This document shows, piece by piece, positions 8,679 through 17,146 of a stretch of DNA of 64,000 nt. The notes under the pieces were generated by a model, which saw only the letters and a list, made by a program, of their open reading frames with translations, ran no database searches and had not been told where the DNA came from. How positions within the stretch are numbered: position 1 is the first letter of the stretch; each line of letters starts with the position of its first letter. The position numbers and the translations under genes were made by a program. The stretch is from positions 57,691 through 121,690 of the forward strand of contig NZ_NHOC01000008.1 in the NCBI RefSeq assembly GCF_002157465.1. The letters are read 5' to 3'. Source of the DNA: Butyricicoccus porcorum (GTDB lineage: Bacteria > Bacillota > Clostridia > Oscillospirales > Butyricicoccaceae).

Positions 8679-8963
8679 ATGCAGCAACGCGATATGGAAG
8701 AACTGATGCGTCGCATCTCGCGCGAAACCGGAAATCCCGACGCGGCACAGGCTGCCGGACGTATGCGCGACGCGCTGAACACACCGGAGGGACGGCGGGC
8801 CGCCCAAAAGATTCTGGAGGGTCACAGCAGCTCGCTGGAAAACGCCGCCCGCATGGCACAGGCGGGCAATCTGGAAGGCGCAAAGCAGTCCGTACAGGAG
8901 CTGCTGCGCACACCGGAAGGTGCACGGCTTGCCGCACAGATTGCGAAACTGATGGGGCGGTGA
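8679..8963 (+). CDS. Small conserved-type protein, function unknown
   Basis: 94 residues, hydrophilic and mostly helical by composition, without a signal peptide or membrane segment. It carries two similar segments, ALNTPEGRRAAQKIL (about 33) and LLRTPEGARLAAQIAKLM (about 76), which suggests an internal duplication of a TPEGxxxAxxI helix. AGGAGG lies 8 bases before the ATG. It is first of a three-gene cluster with the next start 4 bases after its stop. I do not recognise the family. Confidence 0.75.
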   Translation: MQQRDMEELMRRISRETGNPDAAQAAGRMRDALNTPEGRRAAQKILEGHSSSLENAARMAQAGNLEGAKQSVQELLRTPEGARLAAQIAKLMGR

Positions 8964-8966
8964 GCC

Positions 8967-9383
8967 ATGGAATCCTCCGATATGCTCGCCTCCCTGCTGA
9001 ATGACCCGGAAACCATGCAAAAGCTGGCGGGCATTGCATCCCAGCTGATGGGCAGCACAGGCGCATCGGGTGATACGCCGCCTGTGCCGGAGCAGCCGGA
9101 GCAATCGGAGCCGCCGGCACAGGCAGAGCTTCCCGCCGCAGGCGGGGATGATCCGACTGCTGACTTCATGCTTCGGGCACTGCCCGCAATTTCCGCCATC
9201 GCCCAGAGCAGCCGCCGCCCGGTCTGTCCGGAGCGCACTCAGCTGCTCGACGCACTCCGGCCATTTCTCTCGGCGCAGACCTGCGCACAGATCGACCGCG
9301 CCGAACACATTCTGTCCGCCGCGCGCATGACACAGGCCGCCGCAGGACAGCTTCTGCCACAGCTGTACCAGAGGGAGGTCTGA
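8967..9383 (+). CDS. Small protein with Pro/Glu-rich linker, function unknown
   Basis: 138 residues. An N-terminal helix (MLASLLNDPETMQKLAGIASQL) is joined by a low-complexity linker rich in Pro, Glu and Gln to a C-terminal helical part (LLDALRPFLSAQTCAQIDRAEHIL). No signal peptide. It starts 4 bases after the previous gene (GTGAGCCATG) and ends 4 bases before the next. The pattern of helices plus linker resembles small morphogenetic or scaffold proteins, but no family is identified. Confidence 0.75.
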   Translation: MESSDMLASLLNDPETMQKLAGIASQLMGSTGASGDTPPVPEQPEQSEPPAQAELPAAGGDDPTADFMLRALPAISAIAQSSRRPVCPERTQLLDALRPFLSAQTCAQIDRAEHILSAARMTQAAAGQLLPQLYQREV

Positions 9384-9386
9384 CCT

Positions 9387-9694
9387 GTGTACAACCGTTA
9401 CCTGCAAAACACCTGCCCGCATGAGCCGCAAAAGCAGGAGCCGCACCGCGACTGCGACTGTGCGCCCCGCCGGGATGACCGCAGCGACTGCAAACAAAAA
9501 GACAGCAGCGGGGGGGGCTGCTGTCTTCTCTGAGTCATCTGCTTGGCGGCGGAGAGGGTGGGCTCGGCAGGCTGCTGGATGACAACACCCTGCTCGTCCT
9601 GCTCATTCTGCTGTTCCTGTTAAAAGACGACGATGGCAATATCGACCGCGATCTGCTCATCCTCGCGGGCGTTTTCCTGCTGGTAGGTCTGTAA
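9387..9694 (+). CDS. Small Cys-rich/hydrophobic protein, frameshifted in a poly-G tract
   Basis: GTG at 9387, 8 bases after GGGAGG, opens a Cys- and Asp-rich stretch that would stop after 48 codons as read. The downstream frame carries LLDDNTLLVLLILLFLL and DLLILAGVFLLVGL, two hydrophobic segments ending in TAA at 9692-9694. The frames are joined by adding one G to the run of eight Gs at 9510-9517, giving a 102-residue protein with an SSGGGLLSSLSHLLGGG link. This is either a sequencing error or a phase-variable tract. The hydrophobic end suggests a membrane-associated protein. Its stop lies 5 bases from the convergent cbiC stop. Confidence 0.65.
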
Positions 9695-9699
9695 TGTGT

Positions 9700-10341
9700 T
9701 TAAAATCCTTCGCGGCGCACCAGCTGGTACAGCAGCGCGTTGACAATCGCTGCTGCGACATTGCTGCCGCCCTTGCGCCCGCGCGCCACGATATACGGCA
9801 CACCGGATTCCTGAATCAGCTCTTTCGATTCAACCACATTGACAAAACCGACCGGCACACCAATCACCAGTTCCGGCGACAGTGTCCCCGCATCGACCAG
9901 GCGGCGGATTTCAACCAGCGCGGTCGGCGCATTTCCAATCGCAAAAATCAGCGGTACATCCAGCCCGGCGGCGCGTTCCATTGACACGGTGGAGCGCGTC
10001 ACGCCGCGTGCCTTTGCCTCTGCCGCGACGTCCTCGTCCGCGACAAAGCAGTGCACCTCACCGCCGAACTGTGCCAGAATCTTTTTGTTGATGCCCGCTT
10101 TAACCATATTGGTGTCGGTGACGATGTGCGCGCCGGCCTCAATTGCCTTGCGTGCGCGCGCAACGGCACCCTCGGAAAACACCAGATTGTCCGCATATTC
10201 AAAATCGGCGGAGGTGTGGATCACGCGCTTGACCACCGGTGCAATGTCCGGCGGAAACGTGCGGTCCCCCAGCTCCTCCGTGATAATGGCAAAGCTGCGC
10301 TTTTCAATATCTGCCGGTTTTACATATTCCATCTTGCTCAT
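9700..10341 (-). CDS. cbiC: Cobalt-precorrin-8 methylmutase
   Basis: Moves a methyl group from C11 to C12 to make cobyrinate. 213 residues, normal length. Family features: ADIEKRSFAIITEEL at the N-terminus, RVIHTSADFEY with the catalytic histidine, TDTNMVKAGI, and FAIGNAPTALVEI with GVPVGFVNVVESKE near the end. The ATG at 10341 has GAAAGG 8 bases upstream; the GTG at 10350 is part of that ribosome site. Last gene of the cobalamin operon. Confidence 0.96.
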   Translation of the reverse strand: MSKMEYVKPADIEKRSFAIITEELGDRTFPPDIAPVVKRVIHTSADFEYADNLVFSEGAVARARKAIEAGAHIVTDTNMVKAGINKKILAQFGGEVHCFVADEDVAAEAKARGVTRSTVSMERAAGLDVPLIFAIGNAPTALVEIRRLVDAGTLSPELVIGVPVGFVNVVESKELIQESGVPYIVARGRKGGSNVAAAIVNALLYQLVRREGF

Positions 10342-10346
10342 ATCTG

Positions 10347-10868
10347 TCACCTTTCTATCCCGCGGCGCGCCGCGATGCCCTGTTCATACGGATGCTTGAT
10401 TTTGCGCATCTCTGTTACATAACCCGCCAGCTCCAGCAGGCGGTCAGACGGGTTTCGTCCGGTCATCACGACCTCCAGTCCCTGCGGCCGGTGAAGCAGC
10501 AGGTCGATCAGATGCTCCTCGTTCACCATACCCGTGCTGCATGCCGCCATGATCTCATCCAGCACCAGCAGCCGCAGGTGCTCCGTCTGTGCAAATGCCT
10601 GATCGAGCAGCGCCGTGTGGTCGCGCGCAGCCTGTGCGCGCTCCTCCGCATTCATCTGAAATGTGAATTTTGTGCCCTGCTTGGCGCGCAGCAGCTCCAC
10701 ATTTGGAATGTTCTGTATTGCGCACACCTCGCCGGTCTCACCGCTCTTCAAAAACTGCGCAATGCGCACCGCATACCCGCAGCCCGCGCAGCGCAGCGCC
10801 AGGCCGAAGGCACAGGTCGTCTTGCCCTTGCCGTCGCCGCAGTAAATATGAAGTAAACCCTGTTCCAT
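10347..10868 (-). CDS. cobO: Cob(I)yrinic acid a,c-diamide adenosyltransferase (CobA/BtuR type)
   Basis: Adds the 5'-deoxyadenosyl ligand to Co(I) corrinoids using ATP. About 173 residues. The P-loop GDGKGKTTCAFGLALR lies at the N-terminus; LRLLVLDEI (Walker B-like) and VVMTGRNPSDRLLELAGYVTEM are family signatures. The ATG at 10868 is preceded by GGAGA; an ATG four codons earlier overlaps the cbiP end and lacks a ribosome site. Translationally coupled to cbiP. Confidence 0.94.
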   Translation of the reverse strand: MEQGLLHIYCGDGKGKTTCAFGLALRCAGCGYAVRIAQFLKSGETGEVCAIQNIPNVELLRAKQGTKFTFQMNAEERAQAARDHTALLDQAFAQTEHLRLLVLDEIMAACSTGMVNEEHLIDLLLHRPQGLEVVMTGRNPSDRLLELAGYVTEMRKIKHPYEQGIAARRGIER

Positions 10869-10869
10869 C

Positions 10870-12369
10870 TCATTCTCCATTCAAAATACGGTAAACCGCC
10901 TGCATATCCAGCGCACCGCGCACCGCATCCGCGAGCGCGTCATACTGCTGCTGCTTGTATGCCTCGGTATCAAAACCGCGTATATCCGCATCTGACAATC
11001 CCCGGCGCGCGAGCAGTGCGGAAACCAGTGCTTCGCTGACCGCCTCGCGGTCGAAGATGCCGTGCACATATGTGCCGCAGCAGACACCGTTCTGCGCGCC
11101 GTCTGCGACCGGCGTTTCGCCGCGCGTGAGATGCGTCAGCGGTCTGGCACCCGGTTCATACGTCGTCTCACCCATGTGGATTTCATAGCCGTCGAACGCC
11201 GTACCGGACAGGCCGGACAGCACACCGTCCACAGCTTCAAATGTACCGTGCACCTGCGTCGTCGCCTTGTCCGCACAGAATACCGTATGTGTCGGCAGCA
11301 GTCCCATACCATCCATCGTGCCGCCTGCCTCGACGCCGTCCGGGTCGGCCAGTGTCAGGCCCATCATCTGATATCCTCCGCATACGCCGAACACAGGATT
11401 GCCCGCCGCGGCATGCTTCCTGATCTCCGCCTCAATGCCGTTCTGCCGCATCCATTTGAGGTCATCCATCGTATTTTTGCTGCCCGGGAGCACAATCAGA
11501 TCGGGATTTTTCAGTTCCTGTGCGCGCGAGACATAGCGCACCGACACGCCCGGCATGCGCTCGAGCGGAGCAAAATCAGTAAAATTGGAAATGCGCGGCA
11601 CGCGGATGACCGCGATATCGATGAGTGCTGCCTGCCGGTCAGCATGCAGCCGCTCGGACAGGCTGTCCTCGTCATCCAGATCAAGATACAGATACGGTAC
11701 AACACCGACAAACGGAATGTGCAGGCGCTGCTCCATGAGCTCCAGCCCCGGCCTTAAAATATCCACATCGCCGCGAAATTTATTGACAATCAGGCCCTTG
11801 ATGCGGGCGCGCTCCTGTGGTTCGAGCAACTCCACCGTGCCGTACAGCGACGCGAACACGCCGCCGCGGTCAATATCGCCGACCAACAACACCGGTGCGT
11901 CCGCCATCTCTGCCATACCCATGTTGACAATATCATTTTCCCGCAGGTTGATTTCTGCCGGGCTGCCCGCCCCTTCGATGACAATAACATCATACTCGGC
12001 GGCAAGGCTATTGTATGCCTCCATGATATCCGGTACCAGCTGCTTTTTATACGCATAATATTCCTTCGCGGGCATCGTACCGCGCGCTTTGCCGTTTACA
12101 ATCACCTGCGAGCCGCAATCGCTCGTCGGCTTGAGAAGGATTGGGTTCATGCGCACATCCGGCGCAATCCCGGCGGCCTCCGCCTGCATGACCTGTGCGC
12201 GCCCCATCTCCGCGCCGTCCGCCGTAATAAACGAATTGAGCGCCATATTTTGTGATTTAAACGGCGCAGCACGCAGGCCGTCCTGTTTGAAAATGCGGCA
12301 CAATGCCGCGACTGTCAGGCTCTTGCCCGCGTTGGACGTCGTGCCCTGCACCATGATTACCTTTGCCAT
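10870..12369 (-). CDS. cbiP: Cobyric acid synthase
   Basis: Glutamine- and ATP-dependent amidation of the b, d, e and g carboxylates of adenosylcobyrinate a,c-diamide. 499 residues. The N-terminal dethiobiotin-synthase-like domain starts with [12 protein letters not shown] and holds [12 protein letters not shown]. The C-terminal class I glutamine amidotransferase domain has the nucleophile in [12 protein letters not shown] and the histidine in YVHGIFD. The gene overlaps the end of cobD by 13 bases and runs into cobO. Confidence 0.97.
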   Translation of the reverse strand: MAKVIMVQGTTSNAGKSLTVAALCRIFKQDGLRAAPFKSQNMALNSFITADGAEMGRAQVMQAEAAGIAPDVRMNPILLKPTSDCGSQVIVNGKARGTMPAKEYYAYKKQLVPDIMEAYNSLAAEYDVIVIEGAGSPAEINLRENDIVNMGMAEMADAPVLLVGDIDRGGVFASLYGTVELLEPQERARIKGLIVNKFRGDVDILRPGLELMEQRLHIPFVGVVPYLYLDLDDEDSLSERLHADRQAALIDIAVIRVPRISNFTDFAPLERMPGVSVRYVSRAQELKNPDLIVLPGSKNTMDDLKWMRQNGIEAEIRKHAAAGNPVFGVCGGYQMMGLTLADPDGVEAGGTMDGMGLLPTHTVFCADKATTQVHGTFEAVDGVLSGLSGTAFDGYEIHMGETTYEPGARPLTHLTRGETPVADGAQNGVCCGTYVHGIFDREAVSEALVSALLARRGLSDADIRGFDTEAYKQQQYDALADAVRGALDMQAVYRILNGE

Positions 12370-13454
12370 TGGTCTGCCCCCTCCTTTTTCTCTGATACAG
12401 AATCCTTCAGCTCCCGCAGCGCATGCAGCAGCACAAAATTTTCCGCCTCTGTGCGCACCGCTACGCGGAACCAGCGCGCATCCAGTCCCTCAAAATTCGC
12501 GCACGAACGGATCAGAATGCCGCGTGCGCGCAGGCGTGCTGCAAGATTCTCGATGATATCGTTGCGGAACAACACAAAATTTGCCGCGCCGGGGATCACC
12601 GAAAAGCCCAGCCCGCGCAGGCCGTCTTCCAGCTGTGCGCGCTGTTTCGCGATATATTCCCGCGTGCGCACAGAGTATTCCGTATCCTGTGCCGCCCGAA
12701 TGCCGCATTCCTGTGCGACGACGGATACCGACCACGGTGCGCCCGCATCGTACATGCGATCAAGCAGGCCGGTATCGGATGACAGACAGTAGCCGACCCG
12801 TATCCCCGGCATGGCATACATTTTGGTAAACGACCGCAGCAGCACCAAATTGCGGTGTTCCGGCACACAGTCGGTCATGACAATCTTTTCCGGCTCGTCA
12901 GGAAAATCATGGAAACACTCGTCGACAATCAGCGTCGCGCCGACGGCCGCACAGCGTTCCATCCCTTTCTTCACCAGCCATTTGGGAATGACCCGTCCGG
13001 TAGGATTGTTTGGATTGCACACAATCACCGCATCGATGTCCGGTATGAGTGCGTCCCAGAAGTCCTCTCTCAGGTCAAAATTATCCTGCTCGCGCAGCGG
13101 AACGCGGACAAGTTCACTGCCTGCCAGCGCTGCCGCCTGTGCATATTCCCCAAAGGTCGGCGCGGGCAGCAGAATCTTTTTCGGTTTCAGGGCGAGCAGC
13201 AGCCGGAACAGCACATCCGCTGCGCCGCCGCCGCAGAACACCTGCTCCACTGTCACGCCCTCCCGCGCGGCAATCGCCGCGCGCAGCCGACGGCACAGCG
13301 GGTCTGGGTAATGCCCACTGCGCGCAAGCGCCTCCTGTGCCGCGCACAGAATGCCCTCCGGCATGCCGAGCGGGTTGATGCTGGCGGAAAAGTCCAGCGG
13401 CTCTCCCATCAAATCCTCAGCGTAAATATCGCCGCCATGTCGGTTTTCCGTCAT
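12357..13454 (-). CDS. cobD: Threonine-phosphate decarboxylase (HisC-like)
   Basis: PLP enzyme that makes (R)-1-amino-2-propanol phosphate for the nucleotide loop. 365 residues. [10 protein letters not shown] and [13 protein letters not shown] open the fold, [10 protein letters not shown] and [11 protein letters not shown] bind PLP, and the Schiff-base lysine is in [16 protein letters not shown]. Paralogous to histidinol-phosphate aminotransferase; the cob context and N-terminus favour CobD. The ATG at 13454 follows AGGAGCGATGAG; a longer N-terminal reading has no homologous content. Confidence 0.92.
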   Translation of the reverse strand: MTENRHGGDIYAEDLMGEPLDFSASINPLGMPEGILCAAQEALARSGHYPDPLCRRLRAAIAAREGVTVEQVFCGGGAADVLFRLLLALKPKKILLPAPTFGEYAQAAALAGSELVRVPLREQDNFDLREDFWDALIPDIDAVIVCNPNNPTGRVIPKWLVKKGMERCAAVGATLIVDECFHDFPDEPEKIVMTDCVPEHRNLVLLRSFTKMYAMPGIRVGYCLSSDTGLLDRMYDAGAPWSVSVVAQECGIRAAQDTEYSVRTREYIAKQRAQLEDGLRGLGFSVIPGAANFVLFRNDIIENLAARLRARGILIRSCANFEGLDARWFRVAVRTEAENFVLLHALRELKDSVSEKKEGADQWQR

Positions 13455-13471
13455 CTCATCGCTCCTGCCTT

Positions 13472-14437
13472 TCAAAAAATCGTCACAAGTGCCGCGCGCA
13501 AAGCGCACAGCAGAATAACTGCCAATACAGATGCCCACATCATCAGCCGGTTGGTGCGCACAATGTCTTCCGGCTCAATCGGCCGCCGTGCATCGCCCAG
13601 CGTCGGCTTTTCATACAGCTTGCCGAAATAATACGCATTGCCCGCCAGCTGTACGCCAAGCGCACCCGCACAGGCGGACTCCGTCTGCGCCGAATTCGGG
13701 CTGGCATGCCGCAGCCGGTCGCGCCGGAAGCAGCACCATGCGCCGTGCGCATCCAATCCCGCAGGCTTCGCGCCCAGCACAAACAGCAGACCGCTGAGCC
13801 GCGCCGGAATAAAGTTCCACACATCATCCATTTTGGCGGAAAACCGTCCGAAATACAAAAATTCGTCGTTTTTATAGCCCACCATCGAGTCGAGCGTGTT
13901 GACTGCCTTATAGGCAAAGCCAAGTGGTGCACCGCCCAGCAGCAAAAAGCACAGCGGCGCGATCACGCCGTCACTCGCGTTTTCCGCGACGGTCTCCACC
14001 GCCGCCTTGGTCACCTGCTCTGCTGTCAGCTCCGCGGTGTCTCTCCCGACAATCCACGAGACATATTTGCGCGCGCCCGACAGATCCTGTGCCTTCAGCG
14101 CATGATACACGCGCAGCGCAGCGACCTTGAGCGACTTCGCCGCAAAAATCTGCCAGCAGAACACCGTTTCCAGCGCAAACCGCGCGACGGGATGAATCAA
14201 TCCCGCGATATACAGCAGCGCAAATGGAATGAACCACGACGGCACAACCACGAGCGGCCACAGAAGCACGCCCGCCCAGAACTGTCCGCGCGGCGTATCC
14301 GGAAACCATGCGCGCAGGTGCTTTTTCCAGAAGGAAATCATCGAGCCAATGCCGCAGATCGGATGCCACAGTCGTTCCGGGTCGCCGAGCACACAGTCAA
14401 TCAGAAAGCCCAGCAGGACTGCTCCAACAATGCTCAT
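13472..14437 (-). CDS. cbiB: Adenosylcobinamide-phosphate synthase, membrane protein
   Basis: Attaches aminopropanol phosphate to adenosylcobyric acid. 321 residues with several hydrophobic segments (VGAVLLGFLIDCVLGD; LLWPLVVVPSWFIPFALLYIAGLI; the C-terminal ASVLAVILLCALRAALV). Signatures: GDPERLWHPICGIG near the start, VETVAENASDGVIAPL in the middle, and NTLDSMVGYK. The start at 14437 has GGGGGAA upstream. It overlaps the preceding cobU-like gene by 4 bases. Confidence 0.95.
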   Translation of the reverse strand: MSIVGAVLLGFLIDCVLGDPERLWHPICGIGSMISFWKKHLRAWFPDTPRGQFWAGVLLWPLVVVPSWFIPFALLYIAGLIHPVARFALETVFCWQIFAAKSLKVAALRVYHALKAQDLSGARKYVSWIVGRDTAELTAEQVTKAAVETVAENASDGVIAPLCFLLLGGAPLGFAYKAVNTLDSMVGYKNDEFLYFGRFSAKMDDVWNFIPARLSGLLFVLGAKPAGLDAHGAWCCFRRDRLRHASPNSAQTESACAGALGVQLAGNAYYFGKLYEKPTLGDARRPIEPEDIVRTNRLMMWASVLAVILLCALRAALVTIF

Positions 14438-14757
14438 GGTTCCCCCTTGATGCACTGTGCGATGCCACAGGTCAGGCGATACACACGGTCCGCCTGCGCC
14501 GCGATGTCACAGCACAGCCGCCCGGTTTGCTCTCGCCATTCGCGCTCGCCCGCGTCCAGCGGCACAATACCACAGCCCAGTTCCGTACAGACGACAGTCT
14601 TTCCCAGAAACTCCGCCGCCTGCGGCAGCGGGGCGCCTGTGTCCAGCGCCTGCCGCACAATATCCTGTAAATTGTCCACAACGCCGGCCTCCGGCGACAG
14701 CGTGCGCGCAAATGCGCTTTTGCCCTGTGCCATCCCGCCGACAATTAAAATTGTCAT
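14434..14757 (-). CDS. Short CobU-like protein
   Basis: 107 residues, against about 180 for CobU. It keeps a P-loop (VGGMAQGKSAFA) at the start and a C-terminal piece, TELGCGIVPLD...TGRLCCDIAAQADRVYRLTCGI, that matches the CobU NEVGxGIVP region, but the middle part with the guanylylated histidine is missing. A full CobU is encoded two genes upstream, and that one lacks the GIVP motif, so the two may complement each other or this copy may be only a kinase. Clear GGAGA ribosome site. Confidence 0.75.
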   Translation of the reverse strand: MTILIVGGMAQGKSAFARTLSPEAGVVDNLQDIVRQALDTGAPLPQAAEFLGKTVVCTELGCGIVPLDAGEREWREQTGRLCCDIAAQADRVYRLTCGIAQCIKGEP

Positions 14758-14781
14758 GATTTGTTTCTCCTGTTATGTACG

Positions 14782-15555
14782 TCACCGCAGGCACAGCCCG
14801 CCGATAACGGCTGCGGCCAGCGTGATGGTCTCGCATACGGTGATGCACATGCCGCACAGATCTCCCGTGATGCCGCCAAAAATTTTTTTGCATTTGCGGA
14901 TATGGTACGCAAAGAATACCAGCACCGCGCCGACTGCCAGCACACCGAACCGGTTCCCGGTGACCGCAAGCACCGCCGCGCATGCAAACATCCAGACACA
15001 CATGACGCGCGCCACGATTTTTTTATCCGCATGATCGGAAAACAGCCGCGCCAAACCGGAGTCCTTCGCACAAGGCTGCGCGACGATCATGTGTCCGCCG
15101 CATGCACGTGCCATGGCATAGCCCGCGCCGAGCAGAGCGGCACAGCGCGGCGCGTCATACAGCTGTGCGAACAGGCCGAACTGCACCAGCAGCAGTACCA
15201 GCAGCCACAGCACACCGAATGCGCCAACATGTGGGTCTTTCAAAATAGCCAATCGTTTTTCTCGGTCGCCATACGAGCACAGTGCATCGCACGTATCAGT
15301 AAAGCCGTCCAGATGGATGCCGCCCGTCAGGATAACCGGCACCAGCACCGCCCCCGCCGCATACAGCATTGCGTTCAGCCTCCATGCCTGTGCCAGCCAC
15401 AGCCAGCCGAGCTGGCACAGCCCGACCAATACGCCGATCAGCGGCAGAAAAATGAGCGCAAAGCGCATGGTATTCTTTTTCCATTCTACCTGCGGCAGCG
15501 GCAGCGCCGAATACAGCCCGAATGCCACCAGCAGTCCGCTCCAAATATCACTCAA
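14782..15555 (-). CDS. cobS: Adenosylcobinamide-GDP ribazoletransferase (cobalamin synthase)
   Basis: Joins adenosylcobinamide-GDP and alpha-ribazole in the membrane. 257 residues, six or so hydrophobic segments. The catalytic region LTGGIHLDGFTDTCDAL and the sequence KDPHVGAFGV are family hallmarks, and GGITGDLCGMCITVCE marks the C-terminal part. Overlaps the end of cobU by 8 bases. Confidence 0.96.
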   Translation of the reverse strand: MSDIWSGLLVAFGLYSALPLPQVEWKKNTMRFALIFLPLIGVLVGLCQLGWLWLAQAWRLNAMLYAAGAVLVPVILTGGIHLDGFTDTCDALCSYGDREKRLAILKDPHVGAFGVLWLLVLLLVQFGLFAQLYDAPRCAALLGAGYAMARACGGHMIVAQPCAKDSGLARLFSDHADKKIVARVMCVWMFACAAVLAVTGNRFGVLAVGAVLVFFAYHIRKCKKIFGGITGDLCGMCITVCETITLAAAVIGGLCLR

Positions 15556-16084
15556 AATCTGCGCTCCCTTTCCTCATCACCGGAATGCCGCACACGCTCT
15601 CGACCACCACATCCGCCCGCTGCGCGAGCAGCAGATTGAGCTGTCCAAGCGCGCGCAGATATGCCATTGTGCCCGCGTCATACGTGCGCCCGTCGGAAAA
15701 AACTTCATTGGTCACGAGAACCACATGGGGACAGGCCTCTGCCAGCGCGTCCACGCCGGACAGGATGCTGTTCTTCCAGTTCTCCCCCGCGCCGTCCGGC
15801 GAAAACAGCTCGTTCGCCAGCGCGTTGCTCATGCATTCAAACAGTGCGGCTTCATACCCCGCCGGGACGCGCAGCCGGTCAAACCGCTTCGCATGCTCGA
15901 GCGTGTCAAAGCCCTTGCCCGCGCGCAGAGCGCGATGGCGCGCAATGCGCCTCTGTGCCTCCTCACCAGATGGCTCCATTGCCGCGACATACAGCATTGG
16001 CCTTCCGTTCGCAAGGCGGCACACAATATCCTCCGCACGCGCGGACTTTCCGCTCGCCGCGCCGCCCGTCACCAGCACCAGCAT
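15548..16084 (-). CDS. cobU: Adenosylcobinamide kinase / adenosylcobinamide-phosphate guanylyltransferase
   Basis: 178 residues, normal length. P-loop VTGGAASGKSARAE at the N-terminus; the IARHRALR segment carries the histidine expected to take GMP; ALFECMSNALANEL and VVLVTNEVF follow. After NEV the usual GxGIVP is replaced by FSDGRTYD, while the short CobU-like gene downstream keeps it. Lies 3 bases after cobT. Confidence 0.88.
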   Translation of the reverse strand: MLVLVTGGAASGKSARAEDIVCRLANGRPMLYVAAMEPSGEEAQRRIARHRALRAGKGFDTLEHAKRFDRLRVPAGYEAALFECMSNALANELFSPDGAGENWKNSILSGVDALAEACPHVVLVTNEVFSDGRTYDAGTMAYLRALGQLNLLLAQRADVVVESVCGIPVMRKGSADFE

Positions 16085-16087
16085 CTC

Positions 16088-17146
16088 TTACACCAGCGGC
16101 ACATACGCTTCGATATTGCTGTCATCGAACGTATTGCCATTGTAGTACAGTGACGCCGCCATGTCCAGCGGCCCGAACAGGCACACTGCACCCGTTCCCT
16201 CGCCCAGTGCCATATGTGCGTCGATCAGCGGATGTACGTCGAGCGCCTGCTCAATCAGTACGCCCGCAGGCTCCGCCGTGTGGTGCGACGGAATGAGGTA
16301 TTCGCGCACGGTCTCGCACATGCGCACAGCGCACAGTGCCGCCGCGCCCGAAATCACGCCGTCGATGAGCATCGGTAACCCGCACGCTGCGCCGCCGAGG
16401 AACATACCGGTCAGGCCGCAGAGATCAAAGCCGCCGACCTTGCTCAGGATATCTACCGGGTCGTGCTGATCCGGCTGCCATTTTTCCAGCGCCTCCGTGA
16501 CGACGCGGATTTTCTTTTCGAGACCGGCGGTTGTCAGCCCTGAGCCGCGTCCGGTGACCAGCTCTGCCGGGGCGTGCAGCAGCGCCGCGACAACTGCCGC
16601 TGTCGTCGTCGTATTGCCAATGCCCATTTCACCGGTCGCAACAATGTCATAGCCCTGCTGTTTGCACCAGTACGCGGTTTCGATGCCGACCTCAATCGCC
16701 CGTACCGCCTGTTCGCGCGTCATCGCCGGTTCTTTGTACAGATTTTTCGTACCATAAGCGATTTTCCGGCGCAGAATGCGATCACCTTTGACCTCGCGCG
16801 ACACGCCGATATCCACCGGAATCACGTCTGCCCCCGCCGCACGCGCCATATGGCATACGGTTGATGTACCGGCAGACAGGCTCTCAGTGATGATCGCCGT
16901 GACCTCCTGCCCGGTCTGTGAGATGCCCTCTTCGACAACGCCGTTGTCCGAACACATCACGACGACACATTTGCGGCGCAAATTCATACGCGCCGTGCCG
17001 CGGATGCCCGCAATCCGAATCAAAAGATCCTCCAAATCGCCCAGGCCGTGCAGCGGCTTGGAGAGGGAATCCCAGCGGTATTTTGCCCGCGCCATCGCCT
17101 CGCTGTCCAGCGGTGCGATCTGTTTTAACGTCTGTTCCAGCGTCAT
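16088..17146 (-). CDS. cobT: Nicotinate-nucleotide-dimethylbenzimidazole phosphoribosyltransferase
   Basis: Makes alpha-ribazole phosphate for the lower ligand. 352 residues. DSEAMARAKYRWDSLSKPLHGLGDLE at the N-terminus, GEMGIGNTTTTAAV in the substrate site, GRGSGLT, and the catalytic glutamate in ALGEGTGAV near the C-terminus. GAGGAGG lies upstream of the ATG at 17146, which overlaps the cbiA stop by 4 bases. Confidence 0.97.
   Translation of the reverse strand: MTLEQTLKQIAPLDSEAMARAKYRWDSLSKPLHGLGDLEDLLIRIAGIRGTARMNLRRKCVVVMCSDNGVVEEGISQTGQEVTAIITESLSAGTSTVCHMARAAGADVIPVDIGVSREVKGDRILRRKIAYGTKNLYKEPAMTREQAVRAIEVGIETAYWCKQQGYDIVATGEMGIGNTTTTAAVVAALLHAPAELVTGRGSGLTTAGLEKKIRVVTEALEKWQPDQHDPVDILSKVGGFDLCGLTGMFLGGAACGLPMLIDGVISGAAALCAVRMCETVREYLIPSHHTAEPAGVLIEQALDVHPLIDAHMALGEGTGAVCLFGPLDMAASLYYNGNTFDDSNIEAYVPLV

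Noticed and set aside
12357-13454. Reading the aminotransferase as histidinol-phosphate aminotransferase (HisC)
   Set aside because: Its place between cbiB and cbiP, with overlaps, and the [10 protein letters not shown] start favour CobD.
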